This document shows positions 42,381-50,637 of a DNA stretch of 64,000 bases, piece after piece. Numbering within the stretch: position 1 is the stretch's first letter; each line of letters starts with the position of its first letter. Source of the DNA: DMER64 sp964542305. GTDB taxonomy: Bacteria > Bacteroidota > Bacteroidia > Bacteroidales > UBA932. A program made the position numbers and the translations under genes. The stretch covers positions 57,684-121,683 of the forward strand of contig CAZITX010000005.1 of assembly GCA_964542305.1 (NCBI GenBank), given 5' to 3'. The notes beneath the pieces were generated by a model. The model was not told where the DNA came from. It saw only the letters and a program-made list of their open reading frames with translations, and made no database searches.

Positions 42381-43592
42381 ATGAAAAAGCTAAGCAATTA
42401 TCTCCTGGCGGCTTCTGTCGCAATTGCCGTTCTCGCCGGGTGCGCGAAAGGCAGGAATCTGGAACAATTATCAGTCATTTCCGAAAACATGAAATCGGCT
42501 TTCGCACCTGACAGAAGGGAGAAAGTCTATGATATTACTTTTGAAAAGCAAAAAGGTTCAAAGAGTTATATCGTTCGGGGAACCACCACTGAATCGGGGG
42601 TGGTGCCTGCTTTGATAGCTGCCGCGGCTTCCCAGGGCATTACACTTGAAGACAGTGTAACAGTATTGCCGGATCCGGGGCTGGAGGGATTCATTTACGG
42701 AGTAACTTCTCTTTCAGTTGTCAGCCACAGGTACGAACCGAGGCATGCTTCTGAATCGGCCACACAGACTTTGATGGGAACGCCGTTGAGGATATTGCAG
42801 GAGAAAGGAGGCTGGACCATGGTGAAAACACCTGAAGGGTATATTGCCTGGGCACCCTCTTCAGGAATACAGGCGATGGACAGCCGGGCTTATGAAGCAT
42901 GGATGGCAGCTCCCAAAGTGATCATAAACAAACATTATACATTATTCAGGGAACAGGCTTTGCCCGGGGCTCCGGTCGTTGCCGATGGTGTTTGGGGGAA
43001 TGTTGTTGAATTGGAAGGACAGACGCCGCTGTATTACAGGGTAAAACTCCCCGACGGGAAACAGGCTTACGTATCACGCTTTGATGCAGAACTTTTCAGG
43101 GAATGGGCCATGAAAGAAAATCCCATGCCGGAACAAATCATTTCCACATCCCTGCAGTTTATGGGATTTCCTTATTTATGGGCAGGAACATCGGTCAAGG
43201 CGATGGATTGCAGCGGTCTTGTAAAAAATACATATTTCCTGAACGGGGTGATCCTCTTGCGTGATGCCTCCCAGCAGGCCCGTATGGGTGAAGAAGTCAA
43301 CATTTCCGAAGGATGGCAGAACCTGCAAATGGGAGATCTGATATTTTTCGGAAGAAAGGCAACGGAAAACAGAAAAGAAAGCATTACTCACGTGGGGCTC
43401 TATATTGGAGACAGCCGCTTTATCCACTCCTCGGGTCTTGTCCGGGTAAATTCCCTGGATCCGGCCAGCGATATTTATTATTCGGGATCTGACCGCTTGT
43501 TGCGGGCCGTCCGGATACTTAATCATATAGACGACGGAACCCGGGTGATCTCAGTCAGGGAGCATCCCTGGTACGGACTATCCGCAAACTAA
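42381..43592 (+). CDS. NlpC/P60 peptidoglycan endopeptidase lipoprotein with SH3 domains
   Basis: This 403-residue lipoprotein (Cys21) has bacterial SH3-type domains (about 110-235) and a C-terminal NlpC/P60 cysteine peptidase domain. The nucleophile is C277 in MDCSGL, the base H337 in THVGLYIG and the third polar residue is in FIHSSGLVRV. The layout matches the YkfC-like gamma-D-glutamyl-L-diamino acid endopeptidases that trim murein peptides with a free N-terminal L-Ala. The next gene, 22 bases on, is an L-Ala-D/L-Glu epimerase, the enzyme that handles the released dipeptide. The pair strongly suggests a murein peptide recycling role. Confidence 0.92.
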   Translation: MKKLSNYLLAASVAIAVLAGCAKGRNLEQLSVISENMKSAFAPDRREKVYDITFEKQKGSKSYIVRGTTTESGVVPALIAAAASQGITLEDSVTVLPDPGLEGFIYGVTSLSVVSHRYEPRHASESATQTLMGTPLRILQEKGGWTMVKTPEGYIAWAPSSGIQAMDSRAYEAWMAAPKVIINKHYTLFREQALPGAPVVADGVWGNVVELEGQTPLYYRVKLPDGKQAYVSRFDAELFREWAMKENPMPEQIISTSLQFMGFPYLWAGTSVKAMDCSGLVKNTYFLNGVILLRDASQQARMGEEVNISEGWQNLQMGDLIFFGRKATENRKESITHVGLYIGDSRFIHSSGLVRVNSLDPASDIYYSGSDRLLRAVRILNHIDDGTRVISVREHPWYGLSAN

Positions 43593-43614
43593 GTTACAAC
43601 ATACCAAATAGAAA

Positions 43615-44793
43615 ATGAATTCAACCAGACGCGATTTTTTAAAAACATCCATGGCCCTGGCAGCAGCAGCTGCGGTAGCCAATCCGGTACGTCTTTTCGC
43701 ATCGGGAACAAATAGCAAAGGAAGGGCCGGAAAAGCTTCCGGACCGGACAAAATGGTACTCACATTTGAACCATTCGAAGCCCGTATGAAACATGTTTTC
43801 ACCATTGCGGGATCTTCCAGGTCCACGACCCCCATTGTATTGACCAAAATTTCTTATCAGGGTTATGTAGGGTACGGAGAGGCTTCCATGCCGCCTTACC
43901 TGGGAGAGAGCACAGCTTCAGCTATGGAGTTCCTCAGACGTGTGGATTTGAGCCGGTTCAGTTCCCCGTTCCAGATAGAAGAGATACTGACTTATGTGGA
44001 TAACATCACAACCAATAATACTGCTGCAAAATGTGCCGTGGATATTGCTTTACACGATCTGTGCGGTAAGATCATGGGACAACCCTGGTGGAAGATATGG
44101 GGGTGGAACAATAAGGACCTTCCCAGCACTTCGGTGACAGTCGGTCTGGCTTATGCTCCTGACGGAAGCATAGATAAGGAAGAAGTGCGCAAGAAAACCC
44201 TGGAGACCCTGGATTATAACCTGATTAAGGTAAAATTGGGAAATGCCGAGGAGGATGACAAAACCATGATCACTACCATTCGTGAAGTAACCGACCTCCC
44301 GATAGTAGTAGATGCCAACCAGGGATGGAAAGAGAAAGGTTATGCCCTGGACATGATAGAATGGCTGGCTCAAAGGGGGGTGCAAATGGTTGAACAACCC
44401 ATGCCTAAACTGTTGTTGGACGAGACGGCCTGGTTGCGGGATCGTAGTCCCCTGCCTATTATGGCCGATGAAGCTTGTCAGCGATTGTCCGATGTAAGAA
44501 AACTGTATGGAGCTTATGACGGCATCAACATCAAATTGATGAAATGTACCGGTATGCGCGAAGCCAGGGAGATGATTTCGCTGGCCAAAGCACTTCATAT
44601 GCGCATCATGATCGGATGTATGACGGAAACATCTGTCGCCATTTCAGCAGCTGCGCAATTCGCCAGCCAGGTGGAATGGGCCGATCTGGACGGGAACTGG
44701 CTTATTGCCAATGATATATTTACCGGTATGAAAGTGGTAGACGGACGTATTACCCTGGAAGACAAACCCGGAATAGGGGTGGAACCTTTATAA
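43615..44793 (+). CDS. Dipeptide epimerase (L-Ala-D/L-Glu epimerase type) with Tat signal
   Basis: This 392-residue enolase-superfamily enzyme begins with a twin-arginine signal (TRRDFLK, then an Ala-rich stretch). The barrel keeps the epimerase residues: the KVKLG lysine pair near 203-207, metal ligands in VVDANQGW, MVEQPMP and MADEAC, and the opposite lysine in INIKLMKCTG. It should convert L-Ala-D-Glu to L-Ala-L-Glu so that ordinary dipeptidases can split it. Coupled with the preceding NlpC/P60 gene it forms a murein recycling pair, with this step apparently placed outside the cytoplasm. Specificity among dipeptide epimerases varies and is not proven. Confidence 0.9.
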   Translation: MNSTRRDFLKTSMALAAAAAVANPVRLFASGTNSKGRAGKASGPDKMVLTFEPFEARMKHVFTIAGSSRSTTPIVLTKISYQGYVGYGEASMPPYLGESTASAMEFLRRVDLSRFSSPFQIEEILTYVDNITTNNTAAKCAVDIALHDLCGKIMGQPWWKIWGWNNKDLPSTSVTVGLAYAPDGSIDKEEVRKKTLETLDYNLIKVKLGNAEEDDKTMITTIREVTDLPIVVDANQGWKEKGYALDMIEWLAQRGVQMVEQPMPKLLLDETAWLRDRSPLPIMADEACQRLSDVRKLYGAYDGINIKLMKCTGMREAREMISLAKALHMRIMIGCMTETSVAISAAAQFASQVEWADLDGNWLIANDIFTGMKVVDGRITLEDKPGIGVEPL

Positions 44794-44814
44794 ATTATTT
44801 TTAAAAGAACGAGT

Positions 44815-45093
44815 ATGCCTGAAAATTTAAGAACATTCAAAAAAGATATTGATTATTTGATAGATGAAGTGATCTCTGATTGCTGTACATTTATATACAT
44901 TAATCCCGACAAAAAAGAAGAAGAGGCCATGGACGTGATCAACCAGGCGATCGCCTTGAGGGATGAAATGTTTGAACGTCTGAACAAAATTCACGAAAAA
45001 CCGGCCAGGCCTCATTTCAAGGCATTGAAAGAAGAATTTTTGAAAAGAGTGGATGACTTGTTTGAGACAATAAGTGAACTGGCTAAACAGTAA
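44815..45093 (+). CDS. Small conserved helical protein upstream of metH
   Basis: This 92-residue cytoplasmic protein is predicted almost wholly helical (FKKDIDYLIDEVISDCCTF, then EAMDVINQAIALRDEMFERLNKI, then FKALKEEFLKRVDDLFETI). It resembles small Bacteroidetes proteins of unknown function. It starts 21 bases after the epimerase gene and overlaps metH by 20 bases. Translational coupling with the GTG start of metH is therefore likely. No enzymatic motif is seen. Confidence 0.75.
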   Translation: MPENLRTFKKDIDYLIDEVISDCCTFIYINPDKKEEEAMDVINQAIALRDEMFERLNKIHEKPARPHFKALKEEFLKRVDDLFETISELAKQ

Positions 45094-48000
45094 GCCCGGA
45101 TCCCATCTGAAAGGGCGTATCCTGATCCTGGACGGCGCAATGGGAACCATGATCCAGCGCCACAGTCCGACTTTTCCCCCCGGAGCGGAGGGAAACAACG
45201 ATGTTCTTGTCCTGACGCAACCCGCTCTAATACAGTTTATACACAAAGAATATGTAGAGGCGGGTGCCGATATAATTACTACCAACACCTTTAATGCCAA
45301 TGCTGTATCCCAACAGGATTACGGGATGCAGGACCGTGTTTATGAAATGAACCGGGAAGCTGCCCGCCTGGCGCGTAAAAGCGGGGCATTGCTGGTAGCA
45401 GGATCTATGGGACCTACGAACAAGTCTGCTTCCATATCTCCGGATGTGAACCGTCCCGGTGACCGTGCCGTTGATTTTATGACGCTTGTAAAAGCATACA
45501 GGGAGCAAGCCAGGGGCTTGAAAGACGGAGGCGTGGATTTGTTTCTGGTTGAAACGGTGTTCGATACCCTTAATGCCAAAGCTGCATTGTTTGCCCTGGA
45601 GGAGGAAGCTCCCGGGATGCCGGTTATGTTGTCTGCCACCATTGCGGACAATTCCGGGCGTGTTTTGTCCGGACAAACTATAGAAGCTTTTCTGGTTTCT
45701 ACCGAACATGCCGGATTATTCAGCACGGGATTGAATTGTTCTTTCGGTCCGGATAAAATGTTGCCCTTCCTGCGCACTTTATCCCGGCACGCAACAACTT
45801 TCACAAGTGCACACCCCAATGCCGGCTTGCCCGATCTGTACGGAAACTACACCCTTACACCGGATGAAATGGCCCGTCAGATGAGGCCCTTTGTGGAGGA
45901 AAGTCTGGTTAATATTGTAGGTGGGTGCTGCGGAACCACACCGGCCCACATTTCCGCTCTTTCTTCTATGGTGCGGGAATGTGATGTTTCGCCAAGAGTT
46001 GTTACAGGAAGAGATTTCCGGGAACATTCTCCCAAAATGGTCTTTAGCGGTATGGATGTTTTGTGGGTGCAGGAAGAACCGGCTTTTGTCCTTGTGGGTG
46101 AACGGACCAATGTTTCCGGAAGCCGAAAATTTGCCCGGCTGATCCATGATAAAAATTACGACGAAGCCCTGGAAACGGCACGAAAAATGGTTCGCGACGG
46201 AGCCCATGTTTTGGATGTAAATATGGATGATCCCATGCTGGATGCTGTGGTCGCTATGCGGGAATTCCTTTTGAGATTGGGCTCGGATCCCGAGATCGCC
46301 AGTGTTCCGGTGATGCTGGATTCTTCCCGTTGGGAAGTCCTGGAGACCGGATTGCAATGTGTCCAGGGAAAATCTATAGTCAATTCCATAAGCCTGAAGG
46401 AAGGGCCGGAAGAATTTTTGCGACGTGCCCGTCTTATAAAACAATACGGGGCGGCGGTCATTGTCATGGCATTTGATGAGGAAGGCCAGGCAACTACCTT
46501 TGAGCGACGGATAGCCATATGTACCCGGGCTTACAAAATACTGACAGAAAAAGCGGGCTTTCTTCCCCGCGACATTATACTGGATCCTAATGTATTGGCT
46601 ATAGGCACCGGAATGGAAGAACACCGTCGTTTTGCCGTAGATTTCCTGGAAACGGTCAGTTATCTGAAACAGCACCTGAAAGATGTTCCGGTTCTAGCCG
46701 GGGTCAGCAATTTGTCGTTTTCGTTCAGGGGCAATAATACCGTACGGGAAGCCATGCATTCTGTTTTCCTGTATCACGCCATAGCGGCAGGATTGGACAT
46801 GGCCATAGTAAAACCGGGGGAACAACCTGTTTATAACGATATCCCCGAAACGTTACGTAAGGCCATAGAAGATGTCATTCTGGATTCCGATGCGGAGGCC
46901 ACATCCCGGTTGGTTGAAATTGCCGGAGAATTCAACAGGAAAACCGAACCCGGTGAGAGCGGGGCCCGTGATGCCTGGCGGGACATGGATGTAAGGGAAA
47001 GACTTATGTACGCATTGGCCCGCGGAACAGAAACATTCCTGGAGGAGGATCTGGGTGTTATGCAACATATTCCTGCCATGGAAATTGTGGAAAACACCCT
47101 GATGGAAGGGATGAACCGGGTAGGCAAATTGTTTGGAGAAGGAAAAATGTTTCTTCCCCAGGTGGTTAAAACGGCACGTACTATGAAAAAAGCAGTAGCC
47201 ATACTGCAACCCCGGATAGAAGAGGAAAAGAAAAAAGATACTGCCACCGGCAAGGAAAATGCAACAATCCGGGGCCTTATTGCAACGGTAAAAGGTGACG
47301 TGCACGATATAGGAAAAAACTTGGTAGCTTTGGTAATGGAGTGCAATAGCTACGAAGTTACCGATCTTGGGGTAATGGTCCCTGCACACAGGATCGTCCA
47401 GGAAGCAGAACAAAGCGGTGCTGCCTTTGTTGGATTGAGTGCCTTAATCACACCTTCTTTGGATGAGATGGTTGAGGTTGCCCGTTCCATGGAAAAAGCG
47501 GGACTGACCATTCCATTGCTCATAGGAGGAGCTACCACATCGGCCTTGTTCGTGGCGTTGCGGATCGCTCCCGAGTACAGCGGGCCGGTCATTCATTGTC
47601 CCGATGCGGCGGGAGTGGTACCGTTACTTGCAGATTATTTTTCCCGTGACAAAAAAATAAAAATCCGGTTTGTCGAAAATCTGAAAGCTTCACAAACCCT
47701 TATGCGCAATGCCTATACAAATGCCCGTTCCAAAAAGGAATACGCAACACGTGCAGAAGCCTACGCCAACAGGTGGATTTCTACGGTCAACTGGAGGATG
47801 CGAAACTTGTGTCCGCATTGCGGACAAAGGCACGGATTGGACGATTTTATACCTCCTTTTGTCGGGGTAAAACAGTTCGAAGTCCCTTTTGAAAAACTCG
47901 GCAATTTGATAGATTGGGATAGATTTTTGAAAGCCTGGGAAATACAGGGAGCAAAGCAGCAAGGGGAAAAATTTATGGAAGAAGCCCGGAATATGCTGAA

Positions 48001-48619
48001 CGATCTTATTCAGGGAAAGTACGGAGACATTGCCTTTGCACGTGCGGTGGCCGGATTCTGGCCTGCTTTTTCCACAGCAGAAGATCATATTGTTTTTTAT
48101 ACCGATGCTTCCCTCAGGCGCGTTTTGCTGGATTTACCCATGGAACGGGATCTGCTGCGTCAAAAAGAGGGTACGGCCAATTTTTGTCTGACCGATTTCA
48201 TTGTTCCCGAGAATCCTGCACACACACCGGATTATGCGGGGTTGTTTCTGCTTACGGCTTCTTCGCCTGAACTGGAGAATCAAATTGCACATTTCAAGGC
48301 TGAGGGAGATATTTACAGTGCCCTGATGTTGCAGACATTGCTGGACAGGTTGGCCGAGGCCTGCAGCGAATACCTCCACCGGGACTTCATTAAACTGCCT
48401 TGCGGCGCCTTGCGCGGGATCCGCCCTGCTTTCGGGTATCCTTCTTGTCCGGATCATTCTTTAAAAAAAGAAGTCATCAACCTGTTGCAGACAGAAAAAG
48501 ACCTGGGGATTACCCTTACGCCATCTTATATGATGCAACCGGTTTCATCTGTTTGCGGTATGTACATAGGTCATCCGCAGGCCCGATATTTTACGGTGCA
48601 TAAAGATCCGGGGGTATGA
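45074..48619 (+). CDS. metH: Cobalamin-dependent methionine synthase
   Basis: MetH transfers a methyl group from methyltetrahydrofolate through cobalamin to homocysteine. The 1181-residue protein holds all four modules. The homocysteine domain (about 12-300) has zinc cysteines in LNCSFGP and GGCCGTTP. The pterin domain is at about 330-600 and the cobalamin domain at about 640-870, with axial H744 in GDVHDIG. The AdoMet reactivation domain lies at about 890-1181, with RPAFGYPSCPDH. The GTG at 45074 is the first possible start after an in-frame stop and overlaps the upstream gene by 20 bases. No cobalamin or SAM riboswitch is visible in front. metF overlaps its end by 4 bases. Confidence 0.97.
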   Translation: MNWLNSKPGSHLKGRILILDGAMGTMIQRHSPTFPPGAEGNNDVLVLTQPALIQFIHKEYVEAGADIITTNTFNANAVSQQDYGMQDRVYEMNREAARLARKSGALLVAGSMGPTNKSASISPDVNRPGDRAVDFMTLVKAYREQARGLKDGGVDLFLVETVFDTLNAKAALFALEEEAPGMPVMLSATIADNSGRVLSGQTIEAFLVSTEHAGLFSTGLNCSFGPDKMLPFLRTLSRHATTFTSAHPNAGLPDLYGNYTLTPDEMARQMRPFVEESLVNIVGGCCGTTPAHISALSSMVRECDVSPRVVTGRDFREHSPKMVFSGMDVLWVQEEPAFVLVGERTNVSGSRKFARLIHDKNYDEALETARKMVRDGAHVLDVNMDDPMLDAVVAMREFLLRLGSDPEIASVPVMLDSSRWEVLETGLQCVQGKSIVNSISLKEGPEEFLRRARLIKQYGAAVIVMAFDEEGQATTFERRIAICTRAYKILTEKAGFLPRDIILDPNVLAIGTGMEEHRRFAVDFLETVSYLKQHLKDVPVLAGVSNLSFSFRGNNTVREAMHSVFLYHAIAAGLDMAIVKPGEQPVYNDIPETLRKAIEDVILDSDAEATSRLVEIAGEFNRKTEPGESGARDAWRDMDVRERLMYALARGTETFLEEDLGVMQHIPAMEIVENTLMEGMNRVGKLFGEGKMFLPQVVKTARTMKKAVAILQPRIEEEKKKDTATGKENATIRGLIATVKGDVHDIGKNLVALVMECNSYEVTDLGVMVPAHRIVQEAEQSGAAFVGLSALITPSLDEMVEVARSMEKAGLTIPLLIGGATTSALFVALRIAPEYSGPVIHCPDAAGVVPLLADYFSRDKKIKIRFVENLKASQTLMRNAYTNARSKKEYATRAEAYANRWISTVNWRMRNLCPHCGQRHGLDDFIPPFVGVKQFEVPFEKLGNLIDWDRFLKAWEIQGAKQQGEKFMEEARNMLNDLIQGKYGDIAFARAVAGFWPAFSTAEDHIVFYTDASLRRVLLDLPMERDLLRQKEGTANFCLTDFIVPENPAHTPDYAGLFLLTASSPELENQIAHFKAEGDIYSALMLQTLLDRLAEACSEYLHRDFIKLPCGALRGIRPAFGYPSCPDHSLKKEVINLLQTEKDLGITLTPSYMMQPVSSVCGMYIGHPQARYFTVHKDPGV

Positions 48620-49488
48620 AGATCACAGATATATTCAAACTGGAGGAAAATACTTTTTCATTCGAATTTTTCCCCCCGAAGGATGAAATAGCGGCCGTTG
48701 ATTTCGGGATCAATATAGGACAGCTAATCAAGCTGGATCCTTCATTCGTTTCGGTCACATACGGGGCGGGAGGTTCAACCCGTTCGCGTACTTTTGACCT
48801 GGTGGATTACCTGAAAAACAGGATCGGCCTGAATACAGTGGCTCATTATACCTGTGTGGGAAGTACAAAATCCAAAGCCCTGCAAGATCTTAAAATTTTA
48901 AGAGACAAAGGATTGCAAAATTTTATGTTGTTGCGGGGAGATCCGGAAATCGGATCGAAATACGGATTTATCCCGTGTTACGACGGATTTGCCAACGCTA
49001 CTGAACTGATTTCCTATACAAAAGAGCATATTGACAATTGCTGTATAGGAGGTGGTGCTTATCCTGAAGTACATCCCGAATCGGTCAGTGCGGATTTTGA
49101 TATCAAAAACCTGAAAAAAAAAGTAGATGCAGGGTGTGATTTTTTGATTACCCAGTTCTTTTTCGATAATCAAAAATATTTTGATTTTGTGGCCCGTGCC
49201 CGCAGGGAAGGTATACAATGCCGTATCATCCCCGGGATCATACCCCTGATAAAATATTCCCAGTTGGAAAGATTTGTCAATTTGTCCCGTGCAAGTATCC
49301 CTTCGGGGTTTCTTCAAAAACTGGAATACAACCGGTACAATTCTGAAGCTGTGTACAAGGCCGGGATGGATTTTGCCATAGATCAATGCCGGGATCTGTT
49401 AACGAAGGGAGCTCCGGGAATTCATTTTTATACACTCAACAAATCCCGGGCGACAGTAGAAATCTACAGAACTTTAAAAGTAAGGTAA
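48616..49488 (+). CDS. metF: Methylenetetrahydrofolate reductase
   Basis: MetF reduces methylenetetrahydrofolate to methyltetrahydrofolate, the methyl donor for MetH. The 290-residue FAD-dependent TIM barrel has FSFEFFPPKDE near the start, VTYGAGGSTRS near 50, NFMLLRGDP near 100 and FLITQFFFDN near 175. It overlaps metH by 4 bases (ATGA), so the donor-making and donor-using enzymes are translationally coupled. It overlaps the convergent RNA methyltransferase gene by 25 bases. Confidence 0.97.
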   Translation: MKITDIFKLEENTFSFEFFPPKDEIAAVDFGINIGQLIKLDPSFVSVTYGAGGSTRSRTFDLVDYLKNRIGLNTVAHYTCVGSTKSKALQDLKILRDKGLQNFMLLRGDPEIGSKYGFIPCYDGFANATELISYTKEHIDNCCIGGGAYPEVHPESVSADFDIKNLKKKVDAGCDFLITQFFFDNQKYFDFVARARREGIQCRIIPGIIPLIKYSQLERFVNLSRASIPSGFLQKLEYNRYNSEAVYKAGMDFAIDQCRDLLTKGAPGIHFYTLNKSRATVEIYRTLKVR

Positions 49489-50000
49489 CATTGCCACAAG
49501 ACAACTCCTACGGCAACGGAAACATTGAATGAATGTTTTGTGCCGTGTTGTGGGATCTCAATGCAGCCGTTACAGGCATTTACCACTTCCTGTTGCACAC
49601 CCCGGACTTCATGACCAAATACCAAAGCGATCTTTGCTTGTTTATCCGGACGGAAATTTTCCAGGTTGACGGCTCCTTCGGCCTGTTCCACAGCCCATAG
49701 AGTATACCCGTTCTTTTGCAATGAGCGTACGGCATCCAGGGTGTTTTCATAATACGTCCACGCCACTGTGTTTTCAGCACCCAAAGCCGATTTATGAATC
49801 TCAGGAGAAGGGGGACAGGAAGTAATTCCACATAAACAGATCTGTTCCAGGGCGAATGCATCCGATGTCCTGAAAGCCGAACCAATATTATGCCGGCTGC
49901 GTATGTTGTCCAGAACCACTACTACAGGCATTTTCGGACTGTCACGGAATTCTTCCGGGGTCAGCCGGTTAAGCTCTCTGTTGGGAATTTTTCTGGGCAT
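49464..50000 (-). CDS. TrmH/SpoU family RNA 2'-O-methyltransferase
   Basis: This 178-residue SPOUT methyltransferase has the three knot motifs: VVVLDNIRSRHNIGSAFRTSDAF near residue 30, IALVFGHEVRGV near 120 and EIPQHGTKHSFNVSVAVGVVLW near 145. The short length and lack of an N-terminal substrate domain resemble TrmH/TrmL-type enzymes acting on tRNA. The ATG at 50000 is chosen because it follows a perfect -7 box by 4 bases; the longer open frame reaches through the promoter. It shares a 37-base divergent region with the zeta-like kinase gene. Confidence 0.92.
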   Translation of the reverse strand: MPRKIPNRELNRLTPEEFRDSPKMPVVVVLDNIRSRHNIGSAFRTSDAFALEQICLCGITSCPPSPEIHKSALGAENTVAWTYYENTLDAVRSLQKNGYTLWAVEQAEGAVNLENFRPDKQAKIALVFGHEVRGVQQEVVNACNGCIEIPQHGTKHSFNVSVAVGVVLWQCYLTFKVL

Positions 50001-50004
50001 TGGA

Positions 50005-50012
50005 CAAAGGTA
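50005..50012 (-). promoter_or_regulatory. -7 box of the RNA methyltransferase gene
   Basis: The minus strand reads TACCTTTG, then TCCA, then ATG at 50000. The spacing of 4 bases predicts a leaderless mRNA and fixes the start. Confidence 0.75.
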
Positions 50013-50025
50013 CGGGTTTTTAGTG

Positions 50026-50033
50026 TAAATTTG
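50026..50033 (+). promoter_or_regulatory. -7 box of the zeta-like kinase gene
   Basis: The plus strand reads TAAATTTG, then CACT, then ATG at 50038. It is back to back with the methyltransferase box. Confidence 0.75.
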
Positions 50034-50037
50034 CACT

Positions 50038-50637
50038 ATGCCAACTATGTATGTGATAAGCGGCTGCAACGGGGCCGGTAAGACGACAGCTTCTTATACC
50101 ATCCTCTCCGAGATGCTTCAATGCCGGGATTTTGTAAATTCAGACGAAATAGCCAGGGGTATCTCTCCTTTTGACCTTTCGCATGCTGCCATAGATGCAG
50201 GAAGGGTTATGCTCAAAAGGATCAAAGAACTTACCGACACCAAAGAAGACTTTGCTTTTGAAACGACATTGGCAGTGCGTTCCTATGCCAGTTTGATAGA
50301 GAAAACAAAAAAGAAAGGGTACGAGATCATGTTGGTCTATTTCTGGTTGAACAGTCCCGATCTGGCGGTGGAACGTGTACAGAACAGGATAATAGCCGGA
50401 GGACACAGTATTCCTGAAAACGTGATCCGGCGGCGTTACTGGTCGGGTATGAGAAATTTGTTCAACATATACATGCCTTTGAGTGACAGGTGGTTGCTGA
50501 TCAATAATTCAGAAACCCCTTCCTCCCTGATAGCAGAAGGAAGCGGTTTGAAAGAAATAAAGATCTATAACAGCCGGGATTACAAGCAACTCAAAACATT
50601 ATCGCAAACCCTCCTCCCGGGCTTAAACGGACAGTAA
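50038..50637 (+). CDS. Orphan zeta-toxin-like P-loop kinase
   Basis: This 199-residue P-loop protein has Walker A SGCNGAGKTT (8-17) and the catalytic-aspartate region FVNSDEIARG (D36). It also has the FETTLAVRSY strand and a lid segment RIIAGGHSIPENVIRRRYWSGMRNLF typical of the zeta toxin/UDP-GlcNAc kinase-like group. No epsilon-type antitoxin or other small partner lies on either side: one neighbour is a divergent methyltransferase, the other a convergent GH97 gene overlapping by 47 bases. A housekeeping kinase is therefore more likely than a toxin. The substrate is unknown. Confidence 0.85.
   Translation: MPTMYVISGCNGAGKTTASYTILSEMLQCRDFVNSDEIARGISPFDLSHAAIDAGRVMLKRIKELTDTKEDFAFETTLAVRSYASLIEKTKKKGYEIMLVYFWLNSPDLAVERVQNRIIAGGHSIPENVIRRRYWSGMRNLFNIYMPLSDRWLLINNSETPSSLIAEGSGLKEIKIYNSRDYKQLKTLSQTLLPGLNGQ

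Noticed and set aside
44780..45074. Cobalamin or SAM riboswitch in front of metH
   Set aside because: The space before the small gene is 21 bases and metH starts inside that gene; no room or conserved core is seen.
50038..50637. Toxin-antitoxin module around the zeta-like gene
   Set aside because: No candidate antitoxin frame exists in the 37-base upstream space or downstream, where a convergent gene overlaps.
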